Shown piece by piece: positions 56,128-64,000 of a stretch of 64,000 bases of DNA. Origin of the DNA: an uncultured Prevotella sp. (GTDB lineage Bacteria > Bacteroidota > Bacteroidia > Bacteroidales > Bacteroidaceae). The notes under the pieces were generated by a model that was given only the letters and a program-made list of their open reading frames with translations, did no database searches and was not told the DNA's origin. The position numbers and the translations under genes were made by a program. The DNA lies in NCBI GenBank assembly GCA_900322035.1, contig ONYL01000008.1, positions 1-64,000 of the forward strand. The letters run 5' to 3'. How positions within the stretch are numbered: the first letter of the stretch is position 1; the number at the start of each line of letters is the position of its first letter.

Positions 56128-58647
56128 ATGAAAAAAATAAAAAGATTCCTCCAGTGGAGCTGGAAGAAGGCAAAAGCCTTTTGGCCTTGGTATAAAAACT
56201 TGTACCAGGGAAAAGCTTGGTATACGAAGGCTCTTATAGGATTCGTCTCGTTCATTGTAGCATTCTTTCTCTATTTAGGAGCCGTAGACATCAACTTTCT
56301 TTGGCTGTTCGGTAAGTCACCTGGCTATTTCTCAGGCATTTTAGACCCACAGACTTCTCAAGCTTCCGAAATATACTCAGCCGACGGTGTACTCATTGGC
56401 AAATATTTCAATGAGAACAGGACGCCCGTAAAATACGAAGAAGTAAATCCTGCTTTCTTCAAAGCGTTGATCGACACGGAGGATGAACGATTCTACAAGC
56501 ATTTTGGTATTGATCCCATCGGCTTGTTTGGCGCAGCTAAAGATGCCCTGCTTCACCACGATGGACGCGGTGCGTCAACCATCACACAGCAGTTGGCCAA
56601 AAACATGTTTCGCGTTCGGTCGCAATATTCCACCGGACTTTTGGGACACATTCCCGGAGTAAGGATGCTTATCATCAAGAGCAAGGAATGGATTATAGCC
56701 ACCAAGCTGGAAACGGTCTACAGCAAGAAGGAAATCCTTACGATGTATGCCAATACAGTGGATTTCGGCTCCAACGCTTACGGTATCAAAACCGGGGCAA
56801 GCACTTATTTCAACACCACGCCAAAGCAATTGACCACCGAGCAGTGCGCAGTATTAGTAGGTATGCTCAAGGCCACCTCTTACTATAATCCACGCACGAA
56901 TCCTGAAAACTCACTCAACCGTCGCAATCAAGTGCTCAACAACATGTTTTCTCATGGAGACTTGACCATGGAGCAATGCGATTCGCTCAAATCCATCCCC
57001 ATCAAGCTCAACCTTCATATCGAGGAGAACTACGACGGTATCGCTCAGTATTTCCGTAATGCCGTGGCCGACTATCTCAAGCCCTGGTGCGATGAAAACG
57101 GATATGATCTCTATTCAGACGGCTTGAAAATCTACACGACGCTCGACTCTCGTATGCAGAAATACGCAGAAGAGGCTGCCATAAAACAGATGAAGCAGGT
57201 ACAGCGGAATTTTGAAAACCATTGGGGGCCGTGGAACAAACGCGACTGCTGGATAGATGAAAACGGACAAGTGATCCCAGGATTCATCGAGAACATCGCC
57301 CACCGTCTGCCCACATACAAGATGTTGCAGGCAAGATATGCCGGACAGCCCGATTCGATTGAATACTATATGAACAAGCCCCATAAGGTAAAGGTATTCG
57401 ATTACGAGAAGGGATATAAGGAAATGGAACTCTCAACGATGGACTCCATCCGGTATATGGTTCATTTCATGCACTGTGCCTTTGTGGCCATGGAGCCGCA
57501 GTCGGGAGCCGTGAAGGCTTGGGTTGGTGATGTGGATTTCAACACCTGGAAATACGACAAAGTGAAAGCAATGCGGCAGCCAGGTTCAACCTTCAAGCTC
57601 TTCGTCTATACAGAAGCCATGAACCAGGGACTCACCCCCTGCGATAAACGGCGCGACGAGTATATCTCCATGCAGGTATACGATAAGATTCAGAAAAAGG
57701 AGGTCACGTGGACTCCAACCAACGCCAACGGGTCCTTCTCGGGCGACTCCATTCCCTTGAAAGGAGCCTTCGCCAAGAGTATCAATTCCATTGCCGTCAG
57801 ACTGGGACAAGAAGTGGGTATCAAGTCCATCATTGAAACGGCTCAAAAAATGGGTATTCAGAGCCCGCTTGACGATACGCCCTCTTTGGCTTTGGGTTCC
57901 TCTGACGTCAACTTGCTCGAATTGGCCGATGCCTACAGCACGATAGCCAACGACGGCAAACACCACGAGGCAGTGCTTGTCACGCGCATCGTAGACTCTA
58001 AGGGCAAAGAAGTCTATGTAGCCCCCGACGAATCAGAGCAGGCGGTTCCCTACAAGAGTGCTTTCCTAATGCAACAGATGCTGATGGGTGGCCTGCGGGA
58101 GCCTGGAGGCACCTCACAGAGCCTCAACGGATATGTAGGTGACTTCCGCGACTGCGATTGGGGCGGAAAGACCGGTACGTCCAACAACCACTCCGATGCC
58201 TGGTTTATGGGCGTCAGCCCCAATCTTGTGGTTGGAGCATGGGTAGGAGGTGAATACCGTAGCATCCACTTCCGAACCGGTGCGTTGGGCCAGGGAAGCC
58301 GTACGGCCTTGCCCATATGTGGCTATTTCCTGAATGCCTTGTTGAAAGACCCGAAATTCAAGAAATATCGAGCCAAGTTCAAAGACTCTCAAGACCCGGA
58401 CATCACTAAGGACATGTACGAATGCGCAAGCTATGTGCAACCTGTCAAGCACCAATCCTACGCCGACTCGACAGAGGTGATCAACGAAAATATAGAACTG
58501 GATGAGGACGGAAATCCAATCACCACGCCCAAAGACCAGAAAGAGGCTACGCCTTCTGCCAGTTCGGACAACAAGAAAGATCAAACCGACTCGAAAAAGA
58601 AAGATACTCCAAAACGTCCCAAGGAAGTGACGATGGAAGACTTTTAG
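56128..58647 (+). CDS. Penicillin-binding protein 1A, bifunctional transglycosylase/transpeptidase
   Basis: Class A PBP that polymerises and cross-links peptidoglycan. 839 residues: short basic cytoplasmic N-terminus, one membrane anchor (about 34-53), GT51 domain with EDERFYKHFGID (catalytic Glu118) and GASTITQQLAKNM, and the transpeptidase with S487-TFK (QPGSTFK), SIN at 551-553 and KTGT at 681-684. The C-terminus (about 790-839) is a low-complexity Lys/Asp/Ser tail. TAATTTTG at 56062-56069 is the likely -7 box, overlapping the end of miaA. Followed by a strong terminator. Confidence 0.96.
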   Translation: MKKIKRFLQWSWKKAKAFWPWYKNLYQGKAWYTKALIGFVSFIVAFFLYLGAVDINFLWLFGKSPGYFSGILDPQTSQASEIYSADGVLIGKYFNENRTPVKYEEVNPAFFKALIDTEDERFYKHFGIDPIGLFGAAKDALLHHDGRGASTITQQLAKNMFRVRSQYSTGLLGHIPGVRMLIIKSKEWIIATKLETVYSKKEILTMYANTVDFGSNAYGIKTGASTYFNTTPKQLTTEQCAVLVGMLKATSYYNPRTNPENSLNRRNQVLNNMFSHGDLTMEQCDSLKSIPIKLNLHIEENYDGIAQYFRNAVADYLKPWCDENGYDLYSDGLKIYTTLDSRMQKYAEEAAIKQMKQVQRNFENHWGPWNKRDCWIDENGQVIPGFIENIAHRLPTYKMLQARYAGQPDSIEYYMNKPHKVKVFDYEKGYKEMELSTMDSIRYMVHFMHCAFVAMEPQSGAVKAWVGDVDFNTWKYDKVKAMRQPGSTFKLFVYTEAMNQGLTPCDKRRDEYISMQVYDKIQKKEVTWTPTNANGSFSGDSIPLKGAFAKSINSIAVRLGQEVGIKSIIETAQKMGIQSPLDDTPSLALGSSDVNLLELADAYSTIANDGKHHEAVLVTRIVDSKGKEVYVAPDESEQAVPYKSAFLMQQMLMGGLREPGGTSQSLNGYVGDFRDCDWGGKTGTSNNHSDAWFMGVSPNLVVGAWVGGEYRSIHFRTGALGQGSRTALPICGYFLNALLKDPKFKKYRAKFKDSQDPDITKDMYECASYVQPVKHQSYADSTEVINENIELDEDGNPITTPKDQKEATPSASSDNKKDQTDSKKKDTPKRPKEVTMEDF

Positions 58648-58652
58648 ACAAA

Positions 58653-58706
58653 AGCAAGAAGTCCGCCAGCAACTACAAGTTTGATGGCGGACTTCTTGCT
58701 TTTTGT
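58653..58706 (+). terminator. Terminator after the PBP1A gene
   Basis: Perfect 16-bp stem (AGCAAGAAGTCCGCCA and complement) with a 17-nt loop, then TTTTTG. Confidence 0.88.
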
Positions 58707-58883
58707 TAAAGAATGCTCAGCCGGCGGAAAGAAATTATAAAAACCTATAGAGCCAACCCACATTATCCAATCTTTTTGTTATCTTTGCAGAAAATTAGAC
58801 GAGCCCGCGGCAAAGGCAGATAATCCCTGTCCATTGCCACACAGGAAGGAGCTTCATGACAACAATACAAACATTTATACATT

Positions 58884-60605
58884 ATGACGAATAAGACAGA
58901 AGCTGAGACAGAAGAGAAACACAGCCTAAGTTTTGTAGAGCAACTGGTTGAAGAAGATCTTGCGGCCGGCAAGAACGACGGCCGCATCCAGACCCGTTTC
59001 CCACCGGAACCCAACGGCTACCTGCATATTGGCCATGCCAAGGCCATTTGCATGGACTTTGGTGTGGCTGAGCGCTATAACGGTATCTGCAACCTGAGAT
59101 TCGACGATACCAATCCGAGCAAGGAAAATACCGAGTATGTGGAGAACATTCTCAACGACATCAAATGGCTGGGCTTCAAGTGGGGACATATCTATTACGC
59201 CTCAGACTACTTCCAGCAGCTTTGGGACTTTGCCATCTGGATGATCAAGCAGGGCAGAGCCTACGTCGATGAGCAGACATCGGAGCAGATTGCCGAGCAG
59301 AAAGGGACACCTACAACTCCAGGTGTGGCCTCACCCTATCGCGACCGTCCCATCGAGGAGAGCCTGTCACTGTTCCAGAAGATGAATACGCCCGAAGCTA
59401 TAGAAGGAAGCATGGTGCTGAGAGCCAAACTCGATATGGCCAACCCCAACATGCACTTCCGTGATCCCATTATGTACCGCATCATCCAGACTCCTCACCA
59501 TCGCACGGGAACAAAATGGCATTGCTATCCCATGTATGATTTCGCCCACGGACAGAGTGACTACTTCGAAGGCGTCACCCATTCTATCTGCACGCTTGAG
59601 TTTGTACCCCATCGTCCTCTATACGATAAGTTCGTCGACTTCCTGAAGGAATACGACGGCACGGCAGCCAAAGGCCTTGACAACTACCGCCCCCGGCAGA
59701 TAGAATTCAACCGTTTGAATCTCACCTATACCGTGATGTCAAAGCGTAAGCTCCATACTCTTGTCGATGAGCATTTCGTCAACGGATGGGACGATCCGCG
59801 TATGCCCACCCTCTGCGGCATGCGCCGTCGCGGTTATAGCCCGGAGAGCATCCGCAATTTCATCAAGTCTATCGGTTATACAAAGTTCGATGCCCTCAAC
59901 GATATGGCACTGTTGGAAGCTGCCGTACGAGAAGACCTCAACAAGCGGGCCACACGTGTGAGTGCCGTGCTCGACCCTGTTAAGTTGGTGATCACCAACT
60001 ATCCCGAAGATCAGCGCGAAGAAATGGAGGCCATCAATAATCCGGAAGACGCGACGGCGGGCAGCCATACGATCACCTTCACCCGAAACCTTTGGATAGA
60101 GCGGGCCGACTTCATGGAAGACGCGCCCAAGAAGTTCTTCCGTATGACTCCGGGCAAGGAAGTTCGCCTGAAAAATGCCTACATCGTGAAATGCACTGGC
60201 TGCACAAAGGACGCTGATGGCAATGTCGTCGAGATACAAGCCGAGTACGACCCGCTGAGCAAGAGCGGAATGGAAGGAGCCAACCGCAAGGTGAAGGGAA
60301 CCCTCCACTGGGTGAGCGCTGATGCCTGCATAAAGGCTGAGGTGCGCGAATACGACCGTCTCTTCAACGTGGAGAATCCCTCGGCCGACGAGCGCGACTT
60401 CCGCGAGCTGCTCAACCCGGAAAGTCTCCATGTGTATGACAACTGCTATGTAGAACAATTCGCAGCCGAGCGCAAGCCGGGCGAATACTTGCAGTTCCAA
60501 CGCGTGGGCTACTTCATGGCAGACCCCGACGGCAATGCAGAGCATCCGGTGTTCAACAAGACGGTAGGTCTAAAGGACACCTGGGCTAAGCAGATGAGCA
60601 AATAA
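58884..60605 (+). CDS. glnS: Glutaminyl-tRNA synthetase (GlnRS)
   Basis: Charges tRNA-Gln directly. 573 residues with the class I motifs PPEPNGYLHIGHAKA (HIGH) and VMSKRKL (KMSKS-like), FDDTNPSKENTEYVENI, and C-terminal anticodon-binding barrels (about 345-573). Presence of GlnRS means no need for the GluRS/GatCAB route for Gln, although GatCAB may still exist elsewhere. TATCTTTG at 58780-58787 is the likely -7 box, giving a leader of about 90 nt. Confidence 0.97.
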   Translation: MTNKTEAETEEKHSLSFVEQLVEEDLAAGKNDGRIQTRFPPEPNGYLHIGHAKAICMDFGVAERYNGICNLRFDDTNPSKENTEYVENILNDIKWLGFKWGHIYYASDYFQQLWDFAIWMIKQGRAYVDEQTSEQIAEQKGTPTTPGVASPYRDRPIEESLSLFQKMNTPEAIEGSMVLRAKLDMANPNMHFRDPIMYRIIQTPHHRTGTKWHCYPMYDFAHGQSDYFEGVTHSICTLEFVPHRPLYDKFVDFLKEYDGTAAKGLDNYRPRQIEFNRLNLTYTVMSKRKLHTLVDEHFVNGWDDPRMPTLCGMRRRGYSPESIRNFIKSIGYTKFDALNDMALLEAAVREDLNKRATRVSAVLDPVKLVITNYPEDQREEMEAINNPEDATAGSHTITFTRNLWIERADFMEDAPKKFFRMTPGKEVRLKNAYIVKCTGCTKDADGNVVEIQAEYDPLSKSGMEGANRKVKGTLHWVSADACIKAEVREYDRLFNVENPSADERDFRELLNPESLHVYDNCYVEQFAAERKPGEYLQFQRVGYFMADPDGNAEHPVFNKTVGLKDTWAKQMSK

Positions 60606-60689
60606 GCACAAAACATCTAAAATGGCGGAAGTGTACTGCGCCTTCAGTAGGGCTAAGACATTTCCGCCCGTATAAACAACATCATTTTC

Positions 60690-62096
60690 ATGGACGAGTT
60701 CTTCAACTCCAAAGAGTTCAAGGAAAAACTTGCAAGATACGAAGAGGCCTGCCAACAAGGTCTCTCCGTATTTTTAGATGCGGACGACATGGCCGACATC
60801 GCAGAATACTACCATCTTCAGCATCGCGACGAAGAAGCGGTAGAGGTTTGCGATAAGGCCATCGCCATGTTTCCCCATTCCTTGCGACCACTGGTTTTCA
60901 GAGCCCGCATAGAACTGATACTCCACAAGGATTCTGACAAGGCTGAGAGCTACCTGGAACAGATCGACGACACCGACGATCTTGACTACTATTATCTCTA
61001 TGCCGAAATCCTTTTAGTCAGGGGAAAATACAAAGACGCGGAAACCTACCTCGAAGATGCCTACGATCATTTGGAAGATGAGGACGACCGTGCCGACTTT
61101 GTGCTCGACGTTGCGCTGCTGATGTGCGATTACTATAGGATGGACGAGGCACAGCAGTGGCTCAGTCTTTCTGATGAGCCAGACCAGGCCGATTACCAGG
61201 AGGCGAAAGGACGCATTGCCCTCTACCGTGGCCACTATGAAGAAAGCGAGAAGATCTTCAACGAACTATTGGACAAGGACCCCTATTCCTCACCCTACTG
61301 GAACACCTTGGCCGCATCACAATTTCTGCGCAACGATATCCACGACTCCATAGAGAGCAGCGAATACAGCATAGCCATAAATCCTAACGACGACGAGGCG
61401 CTCCTCAACAAAGCCAACGGCCTCTTCACTTTGGGAAACTATCAGGAGGCACTCAAATACTATGAGCGCTACACCGACGTGGGCAATCACGCGCTCGGCA
61501 TAGCTTTCCAGGCTGTAGTGCTCATGGCACTGAAGCAATACCCCAAAGCACGCAAGATGCTGGAAAGCTCCATCAATGAGATGGATCCCAGCGACGAAAA
61601 TCTTATCGAGGTAACTCGTCAGCTCTGTCTGTGCCTCAGCTCGATGAAGGAAACCGAAGAGGCCCAGCAGTGGGCCGACAGCATGTTTCTCCTCAAAGAC
61701 GTTGCCCCCTGGCAAATACATGTCTTCAAAGGCTATCTCTACATGTTGGCCAGCAACCTATCCGGAGCCCAGGTATGCTTCAACAAAGCGGTCATGACTG
61801 CCCCATCGCTCACCAAGGCGGTCATCAGCATCTGCATGGCCCTCCACGACTGCCAGCAATATGGCTACGCCTATTCCATGCACAACTTCATCCTACAGAC
61901 CACTGACGAAGAGGTACATATCGGTTTCGCTTATCTCGCCGACGACTGCCTGCACCTCAATGCAATTGACGACTACAAAAAATATCTCCGCATTGCTTGT
62001 AGGCTCAACCCCGACGAGGTGGGCTATGTCTTTGCCGACCAAATACCCGACAATATTAGACCGGAAGATTACTGGAAGATTGTATGTAACGAATAA
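60690..62096 (+). CDS. Cytoplasmic TPR-repeat protein
   Basis: 468 residues of helical repeats with no signal peptide or membrane segment. TPR-like units are visible throughout (for example AEYYHLQHRDEEAVEVCDKA, AEILLVRGKYKDAETYLEDA, GRIALYRGHYEESEKIFNEL, KANGLFTLGNYQEALKYYER). It is strongly acidic (runs such as EDEDDRADF). TPR proteins serve as scaffolds; the partner is unknown. It lies 84 nt after glnS and 13 nt before a DedA gene, so the last two are surely cotranscribed. Confidence 0.85.
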   Translation: MDEFFNSKEFKEKLARYEEACQQGLSVFLDADDMADIAEYYHLQHRDEEAVEVCDKAIAMFPHSLRPLVFRARIELILHKDSDKAESYLEQIDDTDDLDYYYLYAEILLVRGKYKDAETYLEDAYDHLEDEDDRADFVLDVALLMCDYYRMDEAQQWLSLSDEPDQADYQEAKGRIALYRGHYEESEKIFNELLDKDPYSSPYWNTLAASQFLRNDIHDSIESSEYSIAINPNDDEALLNKANGLFTLGNYQEALKYYERYTDVGNHALGIAFQAVVLMALKQYPKARKMLESSINEMDPSDENLIEVTRQLCLCLSSMKETEEAQQWADSMFLLKDVAPWQIHVFKGYLYMLASNLSGAQVCFNKAVMTAPSLTKAVISICMALHDCQQYGYAYSMHNFILQTTDEEVHIGFAYLADDCLHLNAIDDYKKYLRIACRLNPDEVGYVFADQIPDNIRPEDYWKIVCNE

Positions 62097-62109
62097 CAAC
62101 TCAACAAAA

Positions 62110-62754
62110 ATGAATTGGATAACATCCCTTTTGTCAAACCTCAATTACGCGACGGTTTACTTTCTCATGCTCCTTGAGAGCACAGTAGTTCCTGTTCCAA
62201 GCGAACTGGTAGTGGCCCCCGCCGCCTACCATTCCGCAGCTGGACACATCAACATCTGGCTTGTAATTCTCTTTGCCACCTTAGGCGCCATGACCGGGGC
62301 TTCCATCAACTATCTGGCAGGCTACTATTTGGGGCGCCCCATCATCTACAAGTTTGCCAACAGCCGGCTGGGACACCTCTGCCTGCTCAACCAAAGCAAA
62401 GTAGAGAAGAGCGAGAAATATTTTGACGACCATGGTATGGTGGCCACCATCACGGGGCGCCTCATTCCGGGCATTCGCCACCTGATCTCCATTCCCGCCG
62501 GACTGGCCAAGATGAACTATTGGAAATTCCTGCTCTATACAACCATTGGCGCCGGTGCATGGCACGCTATTTTGGCTTTGCTGGGCTGGTACCTTCACGA
62601 TGTTGTACCCGAAGAACAGCTCAACGACAAAATTCTGGAATATGGCGAATACATAAAGGTTGCCATTTGTCTGGTTGCCGCCGCAGCGCTGGTCTATTTC
62701 ATCATCCGCTTTCTGGTGCGCCGGCACAGGTCGATATCCAACAACAAAGAATAA
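62110..62754 (+). CDS. DedA family membrane protein
   Basis: 214 residues; ATG at 62110, 13 nt after the TPR gene. The frame continues upstream inside the TPR gene but that part is a shadow. DedA/VTT-domain signature: LESTVVPVPSELVVAPAAYH, GASINYLAGYYLGRP, and a second-half motif GRLIPGIRHLISIPAGLAKM with conserved Arg and Pro. Several hydrophobic segments and a basic C-terminal tail. Family members act as lipid-carrier (undecaprenyl-phosphate or phospholipid) transporters in other bacteria. Confidence 0.92.
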   Translation: MNWITSLLSNLNYATVYFLMLLESTVVPVPSELVVAPAAYHSAAGHINIWLVILFATLGAMTGASINYLAGYYLGRPIIYKFANSRLGHLCLLNQSKVEKSEKYFDDHGMVATITGRLIPGIRHLISIPAGLAKMNYWKFLLYTTIGAGAWHAILALLGWYLHDVVPEEQLNDKILEYGEYIKVAICLVAAAALVYFIIRFLVRRHRSISNNKE

Positions 62755-62781
62755 ACAGACCCATTAGGCACAATCAACAAT

Positions 62782-62826
62782 GCGAAGGGGGTGGCTTTTT
62801 CTTGAGCCATCACCTTCGCGTTTTTG
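62782..62826. terminator. Terminator between dedA and the thioesterase gene
   Basis: Stem GCGAAGG.GGTGGCT/AGCCATCACCTTCGC with a short T-rich loop, followed by GTTTTTG on the plus strand. Confidence 0.75.
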
Positions 62827-62995
62827 TATAGAGTGGGCACAAAAGTAAAAATAGGTGGAGCCGTCAACCCCTGTGGGAGTCGTTTGATAACCAAAACCAA
62901 AGAAGCCCTTTGCGCCAACTGTATATGATGAATAGGAAAAGGCGAAAAGCAACAACTGTGACACCAACTGGGAAGCCCTCCCTGTCATTAGTAAA

Positions 62996-63772
62996 TCAGC
63001 TTCTTTCAAATATGAGCTGACATCTGCAAGTTTCCTGTTCCTCTTCGCTTCCAGGACTTTTCTTCATCGCTTTTATAGAGAAAACACCCTCTGCAGCCTC
63101 ATGACTATAGAATCGAAGCTCGTCGCCCTGGTGGCTTTCTGCCACATAGGCGATGTCAAAGCGTTTCAGTCGGTGAGTTCTATACCAACTCAAGTCGAAA
63201 AGGTCGAGCAGGTGCTCCACGTATTTCATGCTGTTGATGTGACCATTCAAGTCCACATCATTATAATAGGTTGCTACAGAACGTACCAATTGGGCATCGT
63301 CACCTACTATGACACGGCTTGGTTTATCAATGGGACATGGTCTTTCGGTCTCTACAAACGACTGAATGAGTCCGTCTTTCACCGCGAATATGTCGGCAGG
63401 CTGACGGGTCTGCGTGTTGATCATGGCCCATATACTCTTGCCATAACCAAGAACGGCTCCGTCTTTACGCGTAATGGCGAAATTACGGCTTGTGAAATAA
63501 TGTATGGCTTTTTCACACCACGTCTCCACGTAAAACTCATCATAGATTTGCGGCATCTCGATCATCTCTACCGCCAGGCGCGACAACACCCAAGTGCGTT
63601 GGATGGTGTTTAAGTAGCTGACACCAAAGCCACGGTCACGACTGTGGAAATCAGCGGCGTTGAGCAGATGATTTCCCAAGTGAGCCATAAGCAGATGTTT
63701 GCTGAAATCGCAGTGGAAAGGCTCTGAGCGGAATAAGTACTTGCCCACTTTGGGCATCAGAGTATCGGCCAT
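62996..63772 (-). CDS. Acyl-ACP thioesterase
   Basis: Releases fatty acids from acyl-carrier protein. 258 residues with two hot-dog domains: first about 5-140 (HLGNHLLNAADFHSRDRGFG, WVLSRLAVEMIEMP, FYVETWCEKAIHYFTSRNFA), second about 155-258 with the active-site segment DVDLNGHINSMKYVEHLLD (Asn, His, and a following Glu-rich stretch). This is the FatA/FatB-like bacterial family. No signal peptide. No TAnnTTTG box is evident immediately upstream. Confidence 0.9.
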   Translation of the reverse strand: MADTLMPKVGKYLFRSEPFHCDFSKHLLMAHLGNHLLNAADFHSRDRGFGVSYLNTIQRTWVLSRLAVEMIEMPQIYDEFYVETWCEKAIHYFTSRNFAITRKDGAVLGYGKSIWAMINTQTRQPADIFAVKDGLIQSFVETERPCPIDKPSRVIVGDDAQLVRSVATYYNDVDLNGHINSMKYVEHLLDLFDLSWYRTHRLKRFDIAYVAESHQGDELRFYSHEAAEGVFSIKAMKKSPGSEEEQETCRCQLIFERS

Positions 63773-64000
63773 ATTTAAGAATGATTAATGATTAGCATTT
63801 TTATCAAAAACAGCCCTAACCGCAGTCTGTCTGCCCCGAGTCAGGCCCTCAACCGATCATGACTCTCGCCCGACAAACCATCCTCGTTTAGGCGCACTGA
63901 TCTTCGTTTCATTTTATTTCTTCATAATCAGATTTCGTGCCCAACGCCTCCACGGGTTGCACGGCAAGGGCCTTTGCCTCTCGCTTTTTCTGGTCTCTCA
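63773..64000. other. Region upstream of the thioesterase gene, right window edge
   Basis: Contains a possible 3' end of another minus-strand gene (63909-64000). A 23-codon frame at 63841-63912 overlaps its stop as ATGA; too short to judge. Confidence 0.3.
63909..64000 (-). CDS. Possible 3' end of an unidentified gene entering from the right
   Basis: The last 29 codons of an open frame, ending at a TGA at 63911-63909. The peptide is charged (KKREAKALAVQPVEALG, ending SDYEEIK), as at real protein C-termini, but an open run of this length is common by chance. Family unknown. It would lie 137 nt upstream of the thioesterase gene. Confidence 0.3.
   Translation of the reverse strand, partial: RDQKKREAKALAVQPVEALGTKSDYEEIK

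Noticed and set aside
61861..62754. A longer dedA starting inside the TPR gene
   Set aside because: The first 83 codons are the TPR gene read in another frame; the ATG at 62110 fits the DedA N-terminus.
63841..63912. A 23-codon gene overlapping the possible stop at 63909
   Set aside because: Too short to support and the upstream frame is itself uncertain.

Overview
The window reads as a chromosomal stretch of a Bacteroidota bacterium, most likely a Prevotella-like member of the Bacteroidales. The grounds are recurrent promoters of the Bacteroidetes type (TTTG, 19-21 nt, TAnnTTTG), the near absence of Shine-Dalgarno sites, the fused LpxC-FabZ protein, a BY-type tyrosine kinase with a tyrosine-rich tail, a T9SS-like C-terminal domain on a metalloprotease, and a metal-type KdsA. 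Species cannot be fixed from the sequence alone. Gene density is high. I see no transposase, integrase, prophage, CRISPR array or rRNA, so this looks like core genome with a few accessory islands.

Layout. 0-5.3 kb: an efflux adaptor (cut by the left edge) and a TolC-family channel on the minus strand, facing away from a sigma-54 response regulator and its histidine kinase. The shared intergenic region carries a -24/-12 promoter and a dyad placed like an enhancer site. 5.5-9.8 kb: a kinase-RapZ fusion coupled to a 70-residue membrane protein, then groES-groEL behind a second, nearly identical -24/-12 promoter. 9.7-16.5 kb: two secreted glycosidase-like genes, a patatin, an M24 aminopeptidase and an exported C1 peptidase. 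16.7-22.7 kb: recJ-recQ and an exported helix-hairpin-helix/beta-barrel-like protein. 23.1-26.7 kb: four tRNA genes, all with anticodons starting in C, back to back with uvrA. 26.9-32.2 kb: an AGCS symporter and the operon kdsA-kdsD-PLD protein-LuxR regulator. 32.5-36.6 kb: rmlA-BY kinase-HAD phosphatase, preceded by a long leader and a 22-bp tandem repeat. 37.3-43.1 kb: ansA, an EFR1 ferredoxin-like protein, an M6 protease, and a two-gene unit of a NifU-like scaffold plus a GGGtGRT-family protein. 43.2-51.7 kb: a MATE pump, then phoH-purC, menG, aroE-purM, prfA, pyrF. 51.9-58.7 kb: lpxD, lpxC-fabZ, lpxA, miaA and penicillin-binding protein 1A. 58.9-63.8 kb: glnS, a TPR protein, a DedA protein and an acyl-ACP thioesterase.

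How the genes fit together. Much of the window serves the envelope: lipid A (lpxD, lpxC-fabZ, lpxA), Kdo (kdsA, kdsD), nucleotide sugar and polysaccharide export (rmlA, BY kinase), peptidoglycan (PBP1A, and perhaps the amino-sugar kinase/RapZ fusion), phospholipid (PLD, patatin, DedA, thioesterase) and efflux (HlyD/TolC, MATE). The least understood parts are the NifU-like/GGGtGRT pair, the kinase-RapZ fusion with its small membrane partner, and the two matching sigma-54-type promoters in front of groES and tolC.
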